Positions 1 through 5,793 of a DNA stretch of 5,793 bases are shown piece by piece. Both the position numbers and the translations under genes were made by a program. The notes under the pieces are model-generated. The model worked only from the letters and a program-made list of their open reading frames with translations. It was not told the DNA's origin and ran no database searches. This DNA is from Chitinophagaceae bacterium (GTDB lineage Bacteria > Bacteroidota > Bacteroidia > Chitinophagales > Chitinophagaceae), in NCBI GenBank assembly GCA_003135585.1, contig PLCH01000075.1, positions 11,605 to 17,397 of the forward strand. Direction: 5' to 3'. Each line of letters begins with the position of its first letter. Position 1 is the stretch's first letter.

Positions 1-490
1 CACCGATACCATAAATGACCGTACCCCCTTTCTTATTAATCCGGACAGCTTTGTCCGTATAGAACCTCTGCGCTTTTTTGTCCCACCACAACTCCCTGCA
101 ATGCATAGTATCGCCTTTGATAATATTTTTTACCACGACACTATCCCTTAAAAAAACCTTGTTTTCCGATTCCCTGTATTTGCCGTACAATGCATCCATC
201 AGGCTTTCGACCTGCAGGCTGTCATTATAGAAATCCACATGCAGGCTTTTGGGGAATTCCACAAAGGGAGTGTCACCTTCGTTGCGCAGCATATAAGGAG
301 CAGTTAGTTTTGCCTTTATCACCGAGTTTTCGCTCAGGTAGCTGACAATATCCCGGCCTTCCCCTATGGATGGCTTCTTTTTCCGAAAAGCCGGAAGGTC
401 CTTCTCATTGTTTTCACAGGAGCATATTAGGAAAGCGTTCAGCAGAAGGAATACCATCCCATTAAAATATTTCCTAAGTTGTCTATTCAT
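1..490 (-). CDS. lptC: LptC-like LPS export lipoprotein, 3' end outside window
   Basis: Reading the minus strand from ATG at 490 gives 163 codons with no stop before the window edge, so the C-terminus is missing. LptC is the periplasmic part of the Lpt machine and passes lipopolysaccharide from the inner-membrane LptBFG transporter to LptA. Residues 12-22 are a hydrophobic signal segment. It ends in ICSC with C25 as the likely lipidated cysteine, followed by ENN, as in many Bacteroidota lipoproteins. The mature part has the family's beta-strand pattern: AKLTAPYML (about 61-69), FPKSLHVDFYNDSLQVESL (about 78-96), LYGKYRESENKVFLRDSVVV (about 100-119), then RELWWDKK and IYGIG at the visible end. 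It starts 30 bases after coaX ends on the same strand, so it is probably cotranscribed with it. The assignment comes from remembered family pattern; a lipid-anchored LptC is usual in this phylum. Identity is fairly secure. Confidence 0.85.
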   Translation of the reverse strand, partial: MNRQLRKYFNGMVFLLLNAFLICSCENNEKDLPAFRKKKPSIGEGRDIVSYLSENSVIKAKLTAPYMLRNEGDTPFVEFPKSLHVDFYNDSLQVESLMDALYGKYRESENKVFLRDSVVVKNIIKGDTMHCRELWWDKKAQRFYTDKAVRINKKGGTVIYGIG

Positions 491-520
491 TTACGTGGTG
501 TTACCGAAATGGACGTTCGG

Positions 521-1246
521 TTATTGATTGAATTCACTGATCGAATAAAGGCCTTTAAAAATCAGATCCGGATCTGTAAATATCTTTTTTTTCAGGAAGC
601 GTCCGAAAAGGCTGGCATCCCCTCCGCTTAAAAGCGCATTAAAATTTTCATACTTTTTTTCATATTCCTCAATCATCCCTTCAATCTCCTTTGCCATGCC
701 AAGCACCACGCCACTTAATATATTTGTTCTTGTATCATATCCCACCAGCGGAAAATTCCAGTCGGCTTTGACCAGCGGCAGTTTGGCAGTAAAAGTTTGA
801 AGTGATTTGAAACGCATCTCCATCCCTGGGGAAATTCCCCCTCCCATGAATTCACTGTATTTATTTATAAAATTATAGGTTACTGCCGAACCAAGGCCGA
901 TCACCAAATTATTCCTGCCGGGAAAAAGCCCTGTGGCCCCAACCACCAAAGCCAGCCTGTCGGCTCCGATTGTTTCGGGCTTTCCTACAGGAGTCGTAAC
1001 GGGAATTTTTGAATGCTGATCAAGTTTATGGAAATGTGTTTGCTCCCTCAATAGATTTTCAATTTCCGGGTCATGATCGATGACGGATGAAAGAATCGAC
1101 TTTTGCGGATGCAGGTTCCGGAGGAGTTGCTGGACGGCCTGCACAGGTTCATTTTCCAATAAGATTACTTTCTGTAATTCCTTTCCTGAAAATACTGCGC
1201 ATTTCAATCGGGTATTGCCAAAATCGAAACAAAGCGTAATTGACAT
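521..1246 (-). CDS. coaX: Type III pantothenate kinase (CoaX)
   Basis: This 241-residue protein has the usual CoaX length of about 240-260. The enzyme phosphorylates pantothenate, the first step of coenzyme A synthesis, in the cytoplasm. Visible motifs of the acetate-kinase/Hsp70-like fold are the N-terminal phosphate loop DFGNTRLK (residues 8-15, D8), GADR (94-97, D96), GGGISPGMEMRF (135-146), AKLPLV (154-159), the GYDTRTNILSGVV segment starting near 169, and LLSGGD (205-210). In better-known CoaX proteins the strand after GADR reads like VDxGTAxT. Here it reads VIGLGSAVT (115-123), so the third conserved aspartate is a glycine (codon GGC, plus-strand bases 896-898). The rest is intact, so I call it a gene rather than a pseudogene. 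ATG at 1246 puts DFGNT at the expected distance from the N-terminus. It lies 9 bases after the LON-domain gene, with lptC next, so it is probably operonic. Stop codon is TAA. Confidence 0.93.
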   Translation of the reverse strand: MSITLCFDFGNTRLKCAVFSGKELQKVILLENEPVQAVQQLLRNLHPQKSILSSVIDHDPEIENLLREQTHFHKLDQHSKIPVTTPVGKPETIGADRLALVVGATGLFPGRNNLVIGLGSAVTYNFINKYSEFMGGGISPGMEMRFKSLQTFTAKLPLVKADWNFPLVGYDTRTNILSGVVLGMAKEIEGMIEEYEKKYENFNALLSGGDASLFGRFLKKKIFTDPDLIFKGLYSISEFNQ

Positions 1247-1255
1247 GACTGCTGT

Positions 1256-1900
1256 TTACTCTTCAAATTCGAACGAAGATAAGTTTTTGAAATGACCATT
1301 CAGCTTCACTTTTTCTTTCAAAGTCTCCATTTCGGCCATCACAGGAAGAACTTTACTCAGGTGCCGTTTTAGATATTCCTGACGCTGTTCTTCCCGGAAC
1401 AAAGCCAACAGTTCATATTCTTCCTCCAGGGAAAAACCGGCATGATGCGCCACATCATAGCAGGTTAATGCTCCATCGGGTTTTTTGAAATCTTTGCTGA
1501 TATTTAACAGCCGGTGTAATTCCCTGATGGCATTTACCACCTTTTGCATCAATTCAGGCTTACCCTTGTCTTCCATATTATCTGGATAATTGACAATTGC
1601 GCCGCTGTACAATTTATCCGGAACAGATTTGATCACTTCGAGTATCCGGAAAACACTCAGGCCCTATGTCCTGATATCCATTTCACCATTGTCGGTAACC
1701 CCTACGAGCTCCGTGATCTTTACAAGTGTCCCGAATTCATTCAGTTTGTTCTTGAAGACCGATGGTATCCCAAAGTTCTTACCTTCCAGATGACATTCAT
1801 TGATCAACTGTTTATAACGGGGTTCGAATATATGCAGGTTAAGACTTTCCCCTGGATATACCACGATGCCTAAGGGGAATATCGGAATGAAATTGATCAT
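1256..1900 (-). pseudogene. LON substrate-binding-domain protein, interrupted by in-frame TAG
   Basis: ATG at 1900 opens a reading frame of 78 codons: MINFIPIFPLGIVVYPGE, then LHIFEPRYKQL (residues 22-32), FGIPSV and DNGEMDIRT. A TAG at 1664-1666 follows, and the same frame then continues open for 135 more codons to TAA at 1256-1258. The continuation (GLSVFRILE, VPDKLYSGAIVNYPDN, then a helical half) is what the family has directly after DIRT, so this is a nonsense change with no frameshift. Without the stop the product would be 214 residues, a normal length for the stand-alone LON N-terminal (PUA-like plus helical bundle) proteins. These have the Lon substrate-recognition domain but no ATPase or protease; their exact role is poorly known. 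A GGAAGAA at 1908-1914 sits 7 bases before the ATG and may be the ribosome site. The gene leads the probable operon with coaX, 9 bases away. A sequencing error, readthrough, or reinitiation at GTG 1636 could keep it functional. Confidence 0.85.
1664..1666 (-). other. In-frame amber codon inside the LON-domain gene
   Basis: The minus strand reads ATC AGG ACA TAG GGC CTG, giving I-R-T-stop-G-L. The frame is the same before and after, and both flanks match one continuous family protein. Relatives, as I remember them, usually have a basic residue here, and AAG to TAG is a single-base change. The other five minus- and plus-strand genes whose stops are visible all end in TAA. Confidence 0.9.
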
Positions 1901-1942
1901 ATTCGGATTCTTCCGGTTGCAATTTTACAAATCGCGGCAAGC

Positions 1943-1950
1943 CAAATGTA
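1943..1950 (-). promoter_or_regulatory. Candidate Bacteroidetes -7 element for the LON-coaX-lptC operon
   Basis: On the minus strand this is TACATTTG, again matching TAnnTTTG. It is the mirror copy of the meaB-side element and lies in the other arm of the inverted repeat. Transcription would begin near 1936-1938 and leave a leader of roughly 36 bases before the ATG at 1900, including the possible ribosome site at 1908-1914. No clear -33 element is visible. Confidence 0.45.
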
Positions 1951-1964
1951 ACCTCAAAAATAAT

Positions 1965-1972
1965 TACATTTG
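1965..1972 (+). promoter_or_regulatory. Candidate Bacteroidetes -7 element for meaB (TACATTTG)
   Basis: TACATTTG matches the TAnnTTTG consensus of the primary sigma factor in Bacteroidota. Transcription would start a few bases before the meaB ATG at 1981, giving a nearly leaderless mRNA. That fits the lack of any Shine-Dalgarno-like sequence there. No TTG or TTTG -33 element is seen about 19-23 bases upstream, so this is tentative. Confidence 0.45.
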
Positions 1973-1980
1973 GCGTTAGA

Positions 1981-2907
1981 ATGATTGTCAATCCAGATTC
2001 AACGAATAGCCGGAAGTTGTTACTACAATCCATGCAGCAGGGGGATACAAGGTCGTTGGCCCGCTGCATCTCTTTCGTCGAAAATGAGGTGCCGGGCTAT
2101 TCAGAATTACTGGAGGAATTACCGGCCCATCACCCAACCGGGATCATTGGCATTACCGGGCCTCCGGGTGCAGGTAAGAGCACCCTGGTAGATTTGCTGA
2201 TCGGGAATTTCACGGAGAACGAAAAGAAAGTAGGCGTTTTATGCGTGGACCCTTCTTCCCAATTTCATTTGGGTGCTTTGCTTGGTGACCGGGTAAGAAT
2301 GAGTGAATGGTACAATCATCCCAGGGTGTTCATCCGGTCACTCGCCACCAGGGGTTCTCTGGGAGGCCTGCATCCAAAAATAATAGAGATAACAGATTTA
2401 TTGAAAGTCTCTGCCTTTGATTACATCATAATAGAAACAGTTGGCGTTGGACAAAGCGAAATTGAAATTGCTGGGCTGGCCGACATCACTATAGTAGTGC
2501 TTGTCCCCGAAGCGGGGGACGAGATTCAAAACATGAAGGCTGGTCTTGCTGAAATTGCCGATATCTTTGTCGTTAACAAATCCGACCGCCCGGGAGCTGA
2601 TCAATTTGCCAACAGCCTCAGGTTAATGACGGGACCTGGTTTCAAAAAGAATTCCATTGAAATTCCTGTCATGCAAACCATCGCCTCCCAAAAAAAGGGA
2701 TTGCCCGAATTGATAGAAAAAATCCTTCAGCAACATCCTTTCACTCTCAGTCCGGAACGCAAAAGCGCTCTGTTGACAGAAAAAGCTTATCAGCTGTTGT
2801 TACACAAAAGAATGAAGGATATCAATAAAAATAAACTGCGGGAAAAGATCCAGCAAGAGTTGAAAAAGGAAAATTTTAATTTATATAAATTTGTCGCTGC
2901 CTGGTAA
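1981..2907 (+). CDS. meaB: MeaB/ArgK-type GTPase, methylmalonyl-CoA mutase chaperone
   Basis: This 308-residue G3E-family P-loop GTPase is slightly short of the usual 320-330. MeaB guards and reloads adenosylcobalamin in methylmalonyl-CoA mutase, using GTP hydrolysis as a gate; the older name is ArgK or LAO/AO transport ATPase. Motifs in order: the N-terminal helical QGDTRSLARCISFVEN (20-35), Walker A GPPGAGKST (60-68), VDPSS (89-93), LLGDRVRM (100-107), FIRSLATRGSLGGL (117-130), ETVGVGQSE (152-160) and the guanine-specificity motif NKSD (199-202). The canonical PFTGG after VDPSS reads QFHLG here. The C-terminal basic helical arm (about 262-300) is the dimerisation arm in known structures. 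ATG at 1981 is chosen because it leaves about 19 residues before the conserved QGD segment. No mutase gene is in the window, so it is an orphan copy here. It is divergent from the LON-domain operon, and its last 27 bases overlap the convergent glycosyltransferase gene. Confidence 0.95.
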   Translation: MIVNPDSTNSRKLLLQSMQQGDTRSLARCISFVENEVPGYSELLEELPAHHPTGIIGITGPPGAGKSTLVDLLIGNFTENEKKVGVLCVDPSSQFHLGALLGDRVRMSEWYNHPRVFIRSLATRGSLGGLHPKIIEITDLLKVSAFDYIIIETVGVGQSEIEIAGLADITIVVLVPEAGDEIQNMKAGLAEIADIFVVNKSDRPGADQFANSLRLMTGPGFKKNSIEIPVMQTIASQKKGLPELIEKILQQHPFTLSPERKSALLTEKAYQLLLHKRMKDINKNKLREKIQQELKKENFNLYKFVAAW

Positions 2908-3807
2908 ACGCCCCTTGCGAAAAACCGCTTCGAGTTGCTTAAGGAAATTTTTAATCTGTAACCATATCGTCAATTGCGGAGTTTTCAAAAGCCCCTCATA
3001 GACCGCTCCGCTCCGTAAGTAATACCTAGTCAATGTGCTCGAAGTCATCCCCCATTTGGCGATAAAAGTGTAATAACCCTTATTTTTCTTCACCCTCGAA
3101 GTCGATTTTGCACCAAAATGATACACCCTGCTCTTACTAACTCCTTTAAATAACCGAATATTCATCATCCATAATTTCATCGAAAAATCAGGATCAGAGT
3201 AAAATCCGGGAGAAAACTCAATGCTATAGCCACCCGCCAGGTCCCATACGTCCCTATGCACAATATTGGGAGGCCAGGTCGATCCCTGCCAGTCATGCAT
3301 CGGCAGGGAAGAAAATTCATTCAGCAGTTTTTCTTCCTGAAAGCTAGTGTGATCTGTACCGTAGTTCCTTACCATCACACAGGGATTGCCGGTGGGGAAG
3401 GGTTCTATGACTGTGGCCGAAAGAAAAAAATGATTGTGCCCGATTTTCTTGATTTCCCGGTCTATTTCAGTATCCCAGCCTGGACAGACGTACATGTCAT
3501 CGTTCAGATAAACTATGTAGTCAGTGACAACCAGTTCCCTGCAGCCATTGAGCGCATAACAAATGCCGATGTTTTCCGTGCTATATGTATAATCCAGGTC
3601 CTGCTGGGACGCCACCCATTCGAGAGTCCCATCTTTCCCTTCATTGATATGAACAATAATCTGATGCTTATAGCTTGAATTTTTTCGAATGCTTTCAACA
3701 CAAAGGCGCAGGTAGTCAAGATTATTCCAGCTGGGGATCAAAATTGAAAACAGGAACTTATCATCGCCGGACCTTTTCTTTTTTTGAATGGGAAAGTCGG
3801 CGATCAT
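2881..3807 (-). CDS. Family 2 glycosyltransferase (GT-A fold)
   Basis: This 308-residue protein transfers a sugar from an activated nucleotide donor; acceptor and pathway cannot be told from sequence. The catalytic domain starts at FSILIPSWNNLDYLRLCVESI (20-40), the usual GT2 opening strand and helix. It is followed by IIVHINEGKDGT (50-61), ENIGICYALNGC (78-89) and the metal-binding DxD-type segment YLNDDM (100-105). STWPPNIVHRDVWDLAGGYS (176-195) is the acceptor-side loop, and FYSDPDFSMKLW (202-213) carries the probable base-region acidic residues. YHFGAKST (229-236) closes the domain. The C-terminal 60 residues are basic and partly amphipathic with no clear membrane span, so the enzyme is probably cytoplasmic or peripheral. 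ATG at 3807 is accepted because the core begins only about 18 residues later. It lies 29 bases after the small CxxC gene on the same strand and may be cotranscribed. Its TAA at 2881-2883 lies inside the meaB 3' end. Confidence 0.9.
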   Translation of the reverse strand: MIADFPIQKKKRSGDDKFLFSILIPSWNNLDYLRLCVESIRKNSSYKHQIIVHINEGKDGTLEWVASQQDLDYTYSTENIGICYALNGCRELVVTDYIVYLNDDMYVCPGWDTEIDREIKKIGHNHFFLSATVIEPFPTGNPCVMVRNYGTDHTSFQEEKLLNEFSSLPMHDWQGSTWPPNIVHRDVWDLAGGYSIEFSPGFYSDPDFSMKLWMMNIRLFKGVSKSRVYHFGAKSTSRVKKNKGYYTFIAKWGMTSSTLTRYYLRSGAVYEGLLKTPQLTIWLQIKNFLKQLEAVFRKGRLPGSDKFI

Positions 3808-3836
3808 GTAAAACTAATTAGATGAATACTTAAACA

Positions 3837-4061
3837 TTAGTTTTCTTCGAGGTTGCTCTTCCACCAGCGGTAACCGATATAACCGAAAATGGCCAGAGGT
3901 GTAAAGGCAAGATAGAGAATGCCGGCATTGAGTGCCTTGGCAGGCTTTTCACCCAATTGCTGGACAGATTTTGTGCAAATCGAACATTGGGCATGGGTAA
4001 GTTGACTGGTAAACAGCGAACACAGAATCGTAAATAACAGTATCAGTCCCCGCTTTTTCAT
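3837..4061 (-). CDS. Small secreted/membrane CxxC protein, function unknown
   Basis: From ATG at 4061 this is a 74-residue protein. An in-frame TTG at 4079 would extend it by six residues, but that codon lies inside a probable -7 promoter element, so I reject it. MKKRG begins a signal peptide with hydrophobic residues about 6-19, ending at THA (22-24) with likely cleavage before Q25. Directly after come CSIC (C26 and C29), a helical linker (KSVQQLGEKPAKALNAG) and one transmembrane segment (about 48-64), then a short charged tail RWWKSNLEEN. The CxxC would sit at the extreme N-terminus of the mature protein, on the periplasmic side, and could bind metal or be redox-active; this is inference. 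I recall similar short proteins with QCxxC after the signal in Bacteroidota but know no assigned function. It lies 35 bases after typA and 29 before the glycosyltransferase. Stop is TAA. Confidence 0.8.
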   Translation of the reverse strand: MKKRGLILLFTILCSLFTSQLTHAQCSICTKSVQQLGEKPAKALNAGILYLAFTPLAIFGYIGYRWWKSNLEEN

Positions 4062-4076
4062 TTGAAGTTCTTTATG

Positions 4077-4084
4077 CAAAGATA
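4077..4084 (-). promoter_or_regulatory. Candidate -7 promoter element for the CxxC gene (TATCTTTG)
   Basis: In the 35-base gap after typA the minus strand reads TATCTTTG, matching TAnnTTTG. A start a few bases downstream would leave a very short leader before the ATG at 4061. No matching -33 TTG is visible upstream within the typA 3' end, so the site is tentative. It implies that the CxxC gene and the glycosyltransferase could be transcribed independently of typA. Confidence 0.35.
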
Positions 4085-4096
4085 TAACGAGTTCTC

Positions 4097-5793
4097 TTAT
4101 CCTACTTCCGCTTCCATCTTTTTCTGAACCCTCTTCCTGTCATCTTCGTTCAGGATCACCTTTCGCATCCGGATGCTTTTTGGCGTCACCTCTATACACT
4201 CATCCTGTTGTATATATTCCATGCATTCCTCAAGCGTCATCAAGGTCTTTGGAGAAATGCGGGAGGCATCATCACTGCCGCTCGCGCGGTGGTTGGTTAA
4301 TTTTTTGGGTTCCGTTGCGTTAACAATCAGGTCTCCCGGCTTAATGTGCTCAGCGATAATCTGCCCGGTATACACTTCTTCTCCCGGATCCACAAAGAAA
4401 GTGCCCCGATCCTGCAATTTATCAATGGAATAACCGGTTGTACGTTCCTGGTTTTTTGAAAGTAAGACACCATTGCTTCTGCCTGGTATCGGGCCCTTCC
4501 ATGGTTTGTATTCCAAAAATCTATGGGCCATTACAGCTTCTCCTGCAGTATTGGTAAGCATATTGCTCCGTAATCCGATCAATCCCCTGGAAGGGATTTC
4601 AAATTCGAGGTGCTGCATTTCACCCTTGGTCTCCATTACATGCATTTCACCTTTGCGCTGCGTCACAAGATCGATCACCTTACCACTGTATTCTCCCGGT
4701 ACATCAACGACCAATATTTCATAAGGCTCATTCCGCTTGCCATCAATTTCCTTTATTAAAACAGTTGGCTGACCAACTGTCAATTCAAATCCTTCCCGGC
4801 GCATGGTCTCTATCAGAATTCCAAGGTGCAAAATGCCGCGTCCAAAAACCAGGAAACTGTCCGCACTATCGGAATCTTCCACCCGCAGGGCCAGGTTTTT
4901 TTCAGTTTCCTTCATCAGACGGTCCCTAAGGTGGCGGCTGGTAACGAATTTTCCCTCCTTGCCAAAAAAAGGTGAATTGTTGATACTGAAAAGCATGCTC
5001 ATAGTGGGTTCATCCACACTGATCACAGGTAGGGCCTCCGGGTTTTCAAAATCCGCAATCGTATCACCAATATTAAAATCCTCCAGGCCAACCACCGCAC
5101 AAATATCTCCGGCCATAACTTCAGTGGCTTTTTTCTTACCCATTCCCATGAATGTATACAGCTCTTTTACTTTAGATTTTTTGATTACACCATCTGCCTG
5201 CATCAGGGCAATTTGCTGGCCTTCCGCTATAACCCCTCTTGCCACTTTTCCAATGGCTATTCTTCCCAGAAAAGAAGAATAATCCAAGGAAGTAATCTGC
5301 ATTTGCAAGGGCCCTTCAGCTACCTTGGGAGCAGGTACATACTGCAGGATGCCGTCCAGCAAAGGAGTGATGTCGGCGCATTGCTCGTTTTTGGTATTAA
5401 ACCAGCCATGTTTTCCGGATCCGTAAAAGGTTGGGAAATCCAATTGCTCTTCCTTAGCATCCAAATTGAAGAATAATTCAAAAACGGCTTCATGCACTTC
5501 GTCGGGGCGGCAATTGGGTTTATCCACCTTATTAATAACCACGATCGGGCGCAGGTTTAATTGTAAAGCTTTCTGCAATACAAAACGGGTTTGAGGCATA
5601 GGGCCTTCAAAAGCATCTACCAGCAGCAAAACACCATCTGCCATTTTCAGCACCCTTTCCACTTCCCCGCCAAAGTCCGAGTGGCCTGGAGTGTCTATAA
5701 CATTGATTTTGGCGTCCTTATATTCAACGGCTGCGTTTTTACTAAAAATGGTAATACCCCTTTCTTTCTCGAGGTCGTTGCTGTCCATAATGT
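4097..5793 (-). CDS. typA: Ribosome-associated translational GTPase TypA/BipA, 5' end outside window
   Basis: The frame is open to the right edge. 564 whole codons are visible of a protein usually near 600 residues, so about 35-40 N-terminal residues, including the Walker A loop, lie outside. The ATG at 5786-5788 is an internal methionine, not the start, because it sits in the family segment MDSNDLEKERGITI just before the G2 region. TypA is an EF-G-like GTPase that binds the 70S ribosome and aids ribosome assembly, cold growth and stress responses. Counting from that methionine: switch I ERGITI (9-14), G3 DTPGHSDF (32-39), G4 NKVD (86-89), then the beta-barrel domain II (about 162-255). The EF-G-like domains III and V follow, with VDVPGEYSGKVIDLVTQRKGEM. 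The TypA-specific C-terminal domain has SRGLIGLRSNMLTNTAGEAVM and RASGSDDASRISP. All visible motifs are intact. It heads the minus-strand block and ends in TAA. Confidence 0.97.
   Translation of the reverse strand, partial: IMDSNDLEKERGITIFSKNAAVEYKDAKINVIDTPGHSDFGGEVERVLKMADGVLLLVDAFEGPMPQTRFVLQKALQLNLRPIVVINKVDKPNCRPDEVHEAVFELFFNLDAKEEQLDFPTFYGSGKHGWFNTKNEQCADITPLLDGILQYVPAPKVAEGPLQMQITSLDYSSFLGRIAIGKVARGVIAEGQQIALMQADGVIKKSKVKELYTFMGMGKKKATEVMAGDICAVVGLEDFNIGDTIADFENPEALPVISVDEPTMSMLFSINNSPFFGKEGKFVTSRHLRDRLMKETEKNLALRVEDSDSADSFLVFGRGILHLGILIETMRREGFELTVGQPTVLIKEIDGKRNEPYEILVVDVPGEYSGKVIDLVTQRKGEMHVMETKGEMQHLEFEIPSRGLIGLRSNMLTNTAGEAVMAHRFLEYKPWKGPIPGRSNGVLLSKNQERTTGYSIDKLQDRGTFFVDPGEEVYTGQIIAEHIKPGDLIVNATEPKKLTNHRASGSDDASRISPKTLMTLEECMEYIQQDECIEVTPKSIRMRKVILNEDDRKRVQKKMEAEVG

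Larger units (their letters stand above)
1941..1974. repeat. Perfect 11-bp inverted repeat in the divergent intergenic region
   Basis: GCCAAATGTAA at 1941-1951 is the exact reverse complement of TTACATTTGGC at 1964-1974. The 12-base AT-rich spacer is 1952-1963. Arm centres lie 23 bp apart, about two helical turns, so both arms face roughly the same side of the DNA. It is located between the divergent LON-domain gene and meaB, and ends 6 bases before the meaB ATG. It could be a dimeric regulator's operator, a symmetrical pair of promoters, or a hairpin in RNA. There is no T-run after it, so it does not look like an intrinsic terminator. Confidence 0.9.

Noticed and set aside
1664..1666. Reassigned amber code or a special amino acid at this TAG
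   Set aside because: All other visible stops are TAA, so there is no second TAG to test, and nothing in the protein family calls for an unusual residue here. A plain nonsense change or a base error is simpler.
1544..1873. 109-codon plus-strand open frame across the amber site of the LON-domain gene
   Set aside because: It is antisense to both halves of the LON-domain protein and resembles no family. The minus-strand protein is clearly the real signal, although the frame does cross the interruption.
1941..1974. Reading the inverted repeat as an intrinsic terminator
   Set aside because: It lies upstream of both flanking genes, has a 12-base loop, AT-rich arms and no T-run on either side.
3256..3678. 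140-codon open frame on the plus strand
   Set aside because: It lies wholly antisense to the well-supported glycosyltransferase gene, shows no recognisable domain, and its composition is explained by the opposite strand.
3808..3836. Promoter in the 29-base AT-rich gap before the glycosyltransferase gene
   Set aside because: The gap is AT-rich, but I found no exact TAnnTTTG match in it; the nearest (TAGTTTTA on the minus strand) misses the final base.
4062..4079. TTG start at 4079 for the CxxC protein
   Set aside because: The ATG at 4061 gives a clean MKKRG signal-peptide start, and the TTG belongs to a TATCTTTG promoter-like element.
4173..5476. Several plus-strand open frames of 83-159 codons opposite typA
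   Set aside because: They are antisense shadows of a highly conserved GTPase gene whose every motif is intact.

Overview
The window looks like chromosomal core-genome DNA from a Bacteroidota member, most likely of the Chitinophagaceae. This is inferred from three things: the protein flavour of LptC, CoaX, the LON-domain protein, MeaB and TypA; the moderate GC content; and TAnnTTTG-type (Bacteroidetes -7) promoter elements in two intergenic gaps. There is no tRNA, rRNA, CRISPR array, insertion sequence or phage gene that I can support. Every stretch is coding except short gaps of 9 to 80 bases.

Left block, minus strand, read from about 1900 down to 1: a LON substrate-binding-domain gene (1256-1900) interrupted by one in-frame amber codon; then coaX (type III pantothenate kinase, 521-1246), 9 bases downstream; then the N-terminal 163 codons of an lptC-like lipoprotein gene (1-490), which runs off the window. 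The tight spacing suggests one operon joining a protease-like domain protein, coenzyme A synthesis and lipopolysaccharide export.

Middle: an 80-base divergent intergenic region (1901-1980) holds a perfect 11-bp inverted repeat. Each arm contains a TACATTTG element, pointing outward toward the LON-domain gene on one side and meaB on the other. meaB (1981-2907, plus) encodes the G-protein chaperone of methylmalonyl-CoA mutase. The mutase genes are not in the window.

Right block, minus strand: typA/bipA (4097 to beyond the right edge), a small secreted or membrane protein with a CxxC motif (3837-4061), and a family 2 glycosyltransferase (2881-3807). The glycosyltransferase converges on meaB, and their coding 3' ends overlap by 27 bases.

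I did not find a new multi-gene system. The points most worth a second look are the amber-interrupted LON-domain gene, the symmetrical divergent promoter palindrome, and a CoaX lacking one of three aspartates reported as strictly conserved in the family.
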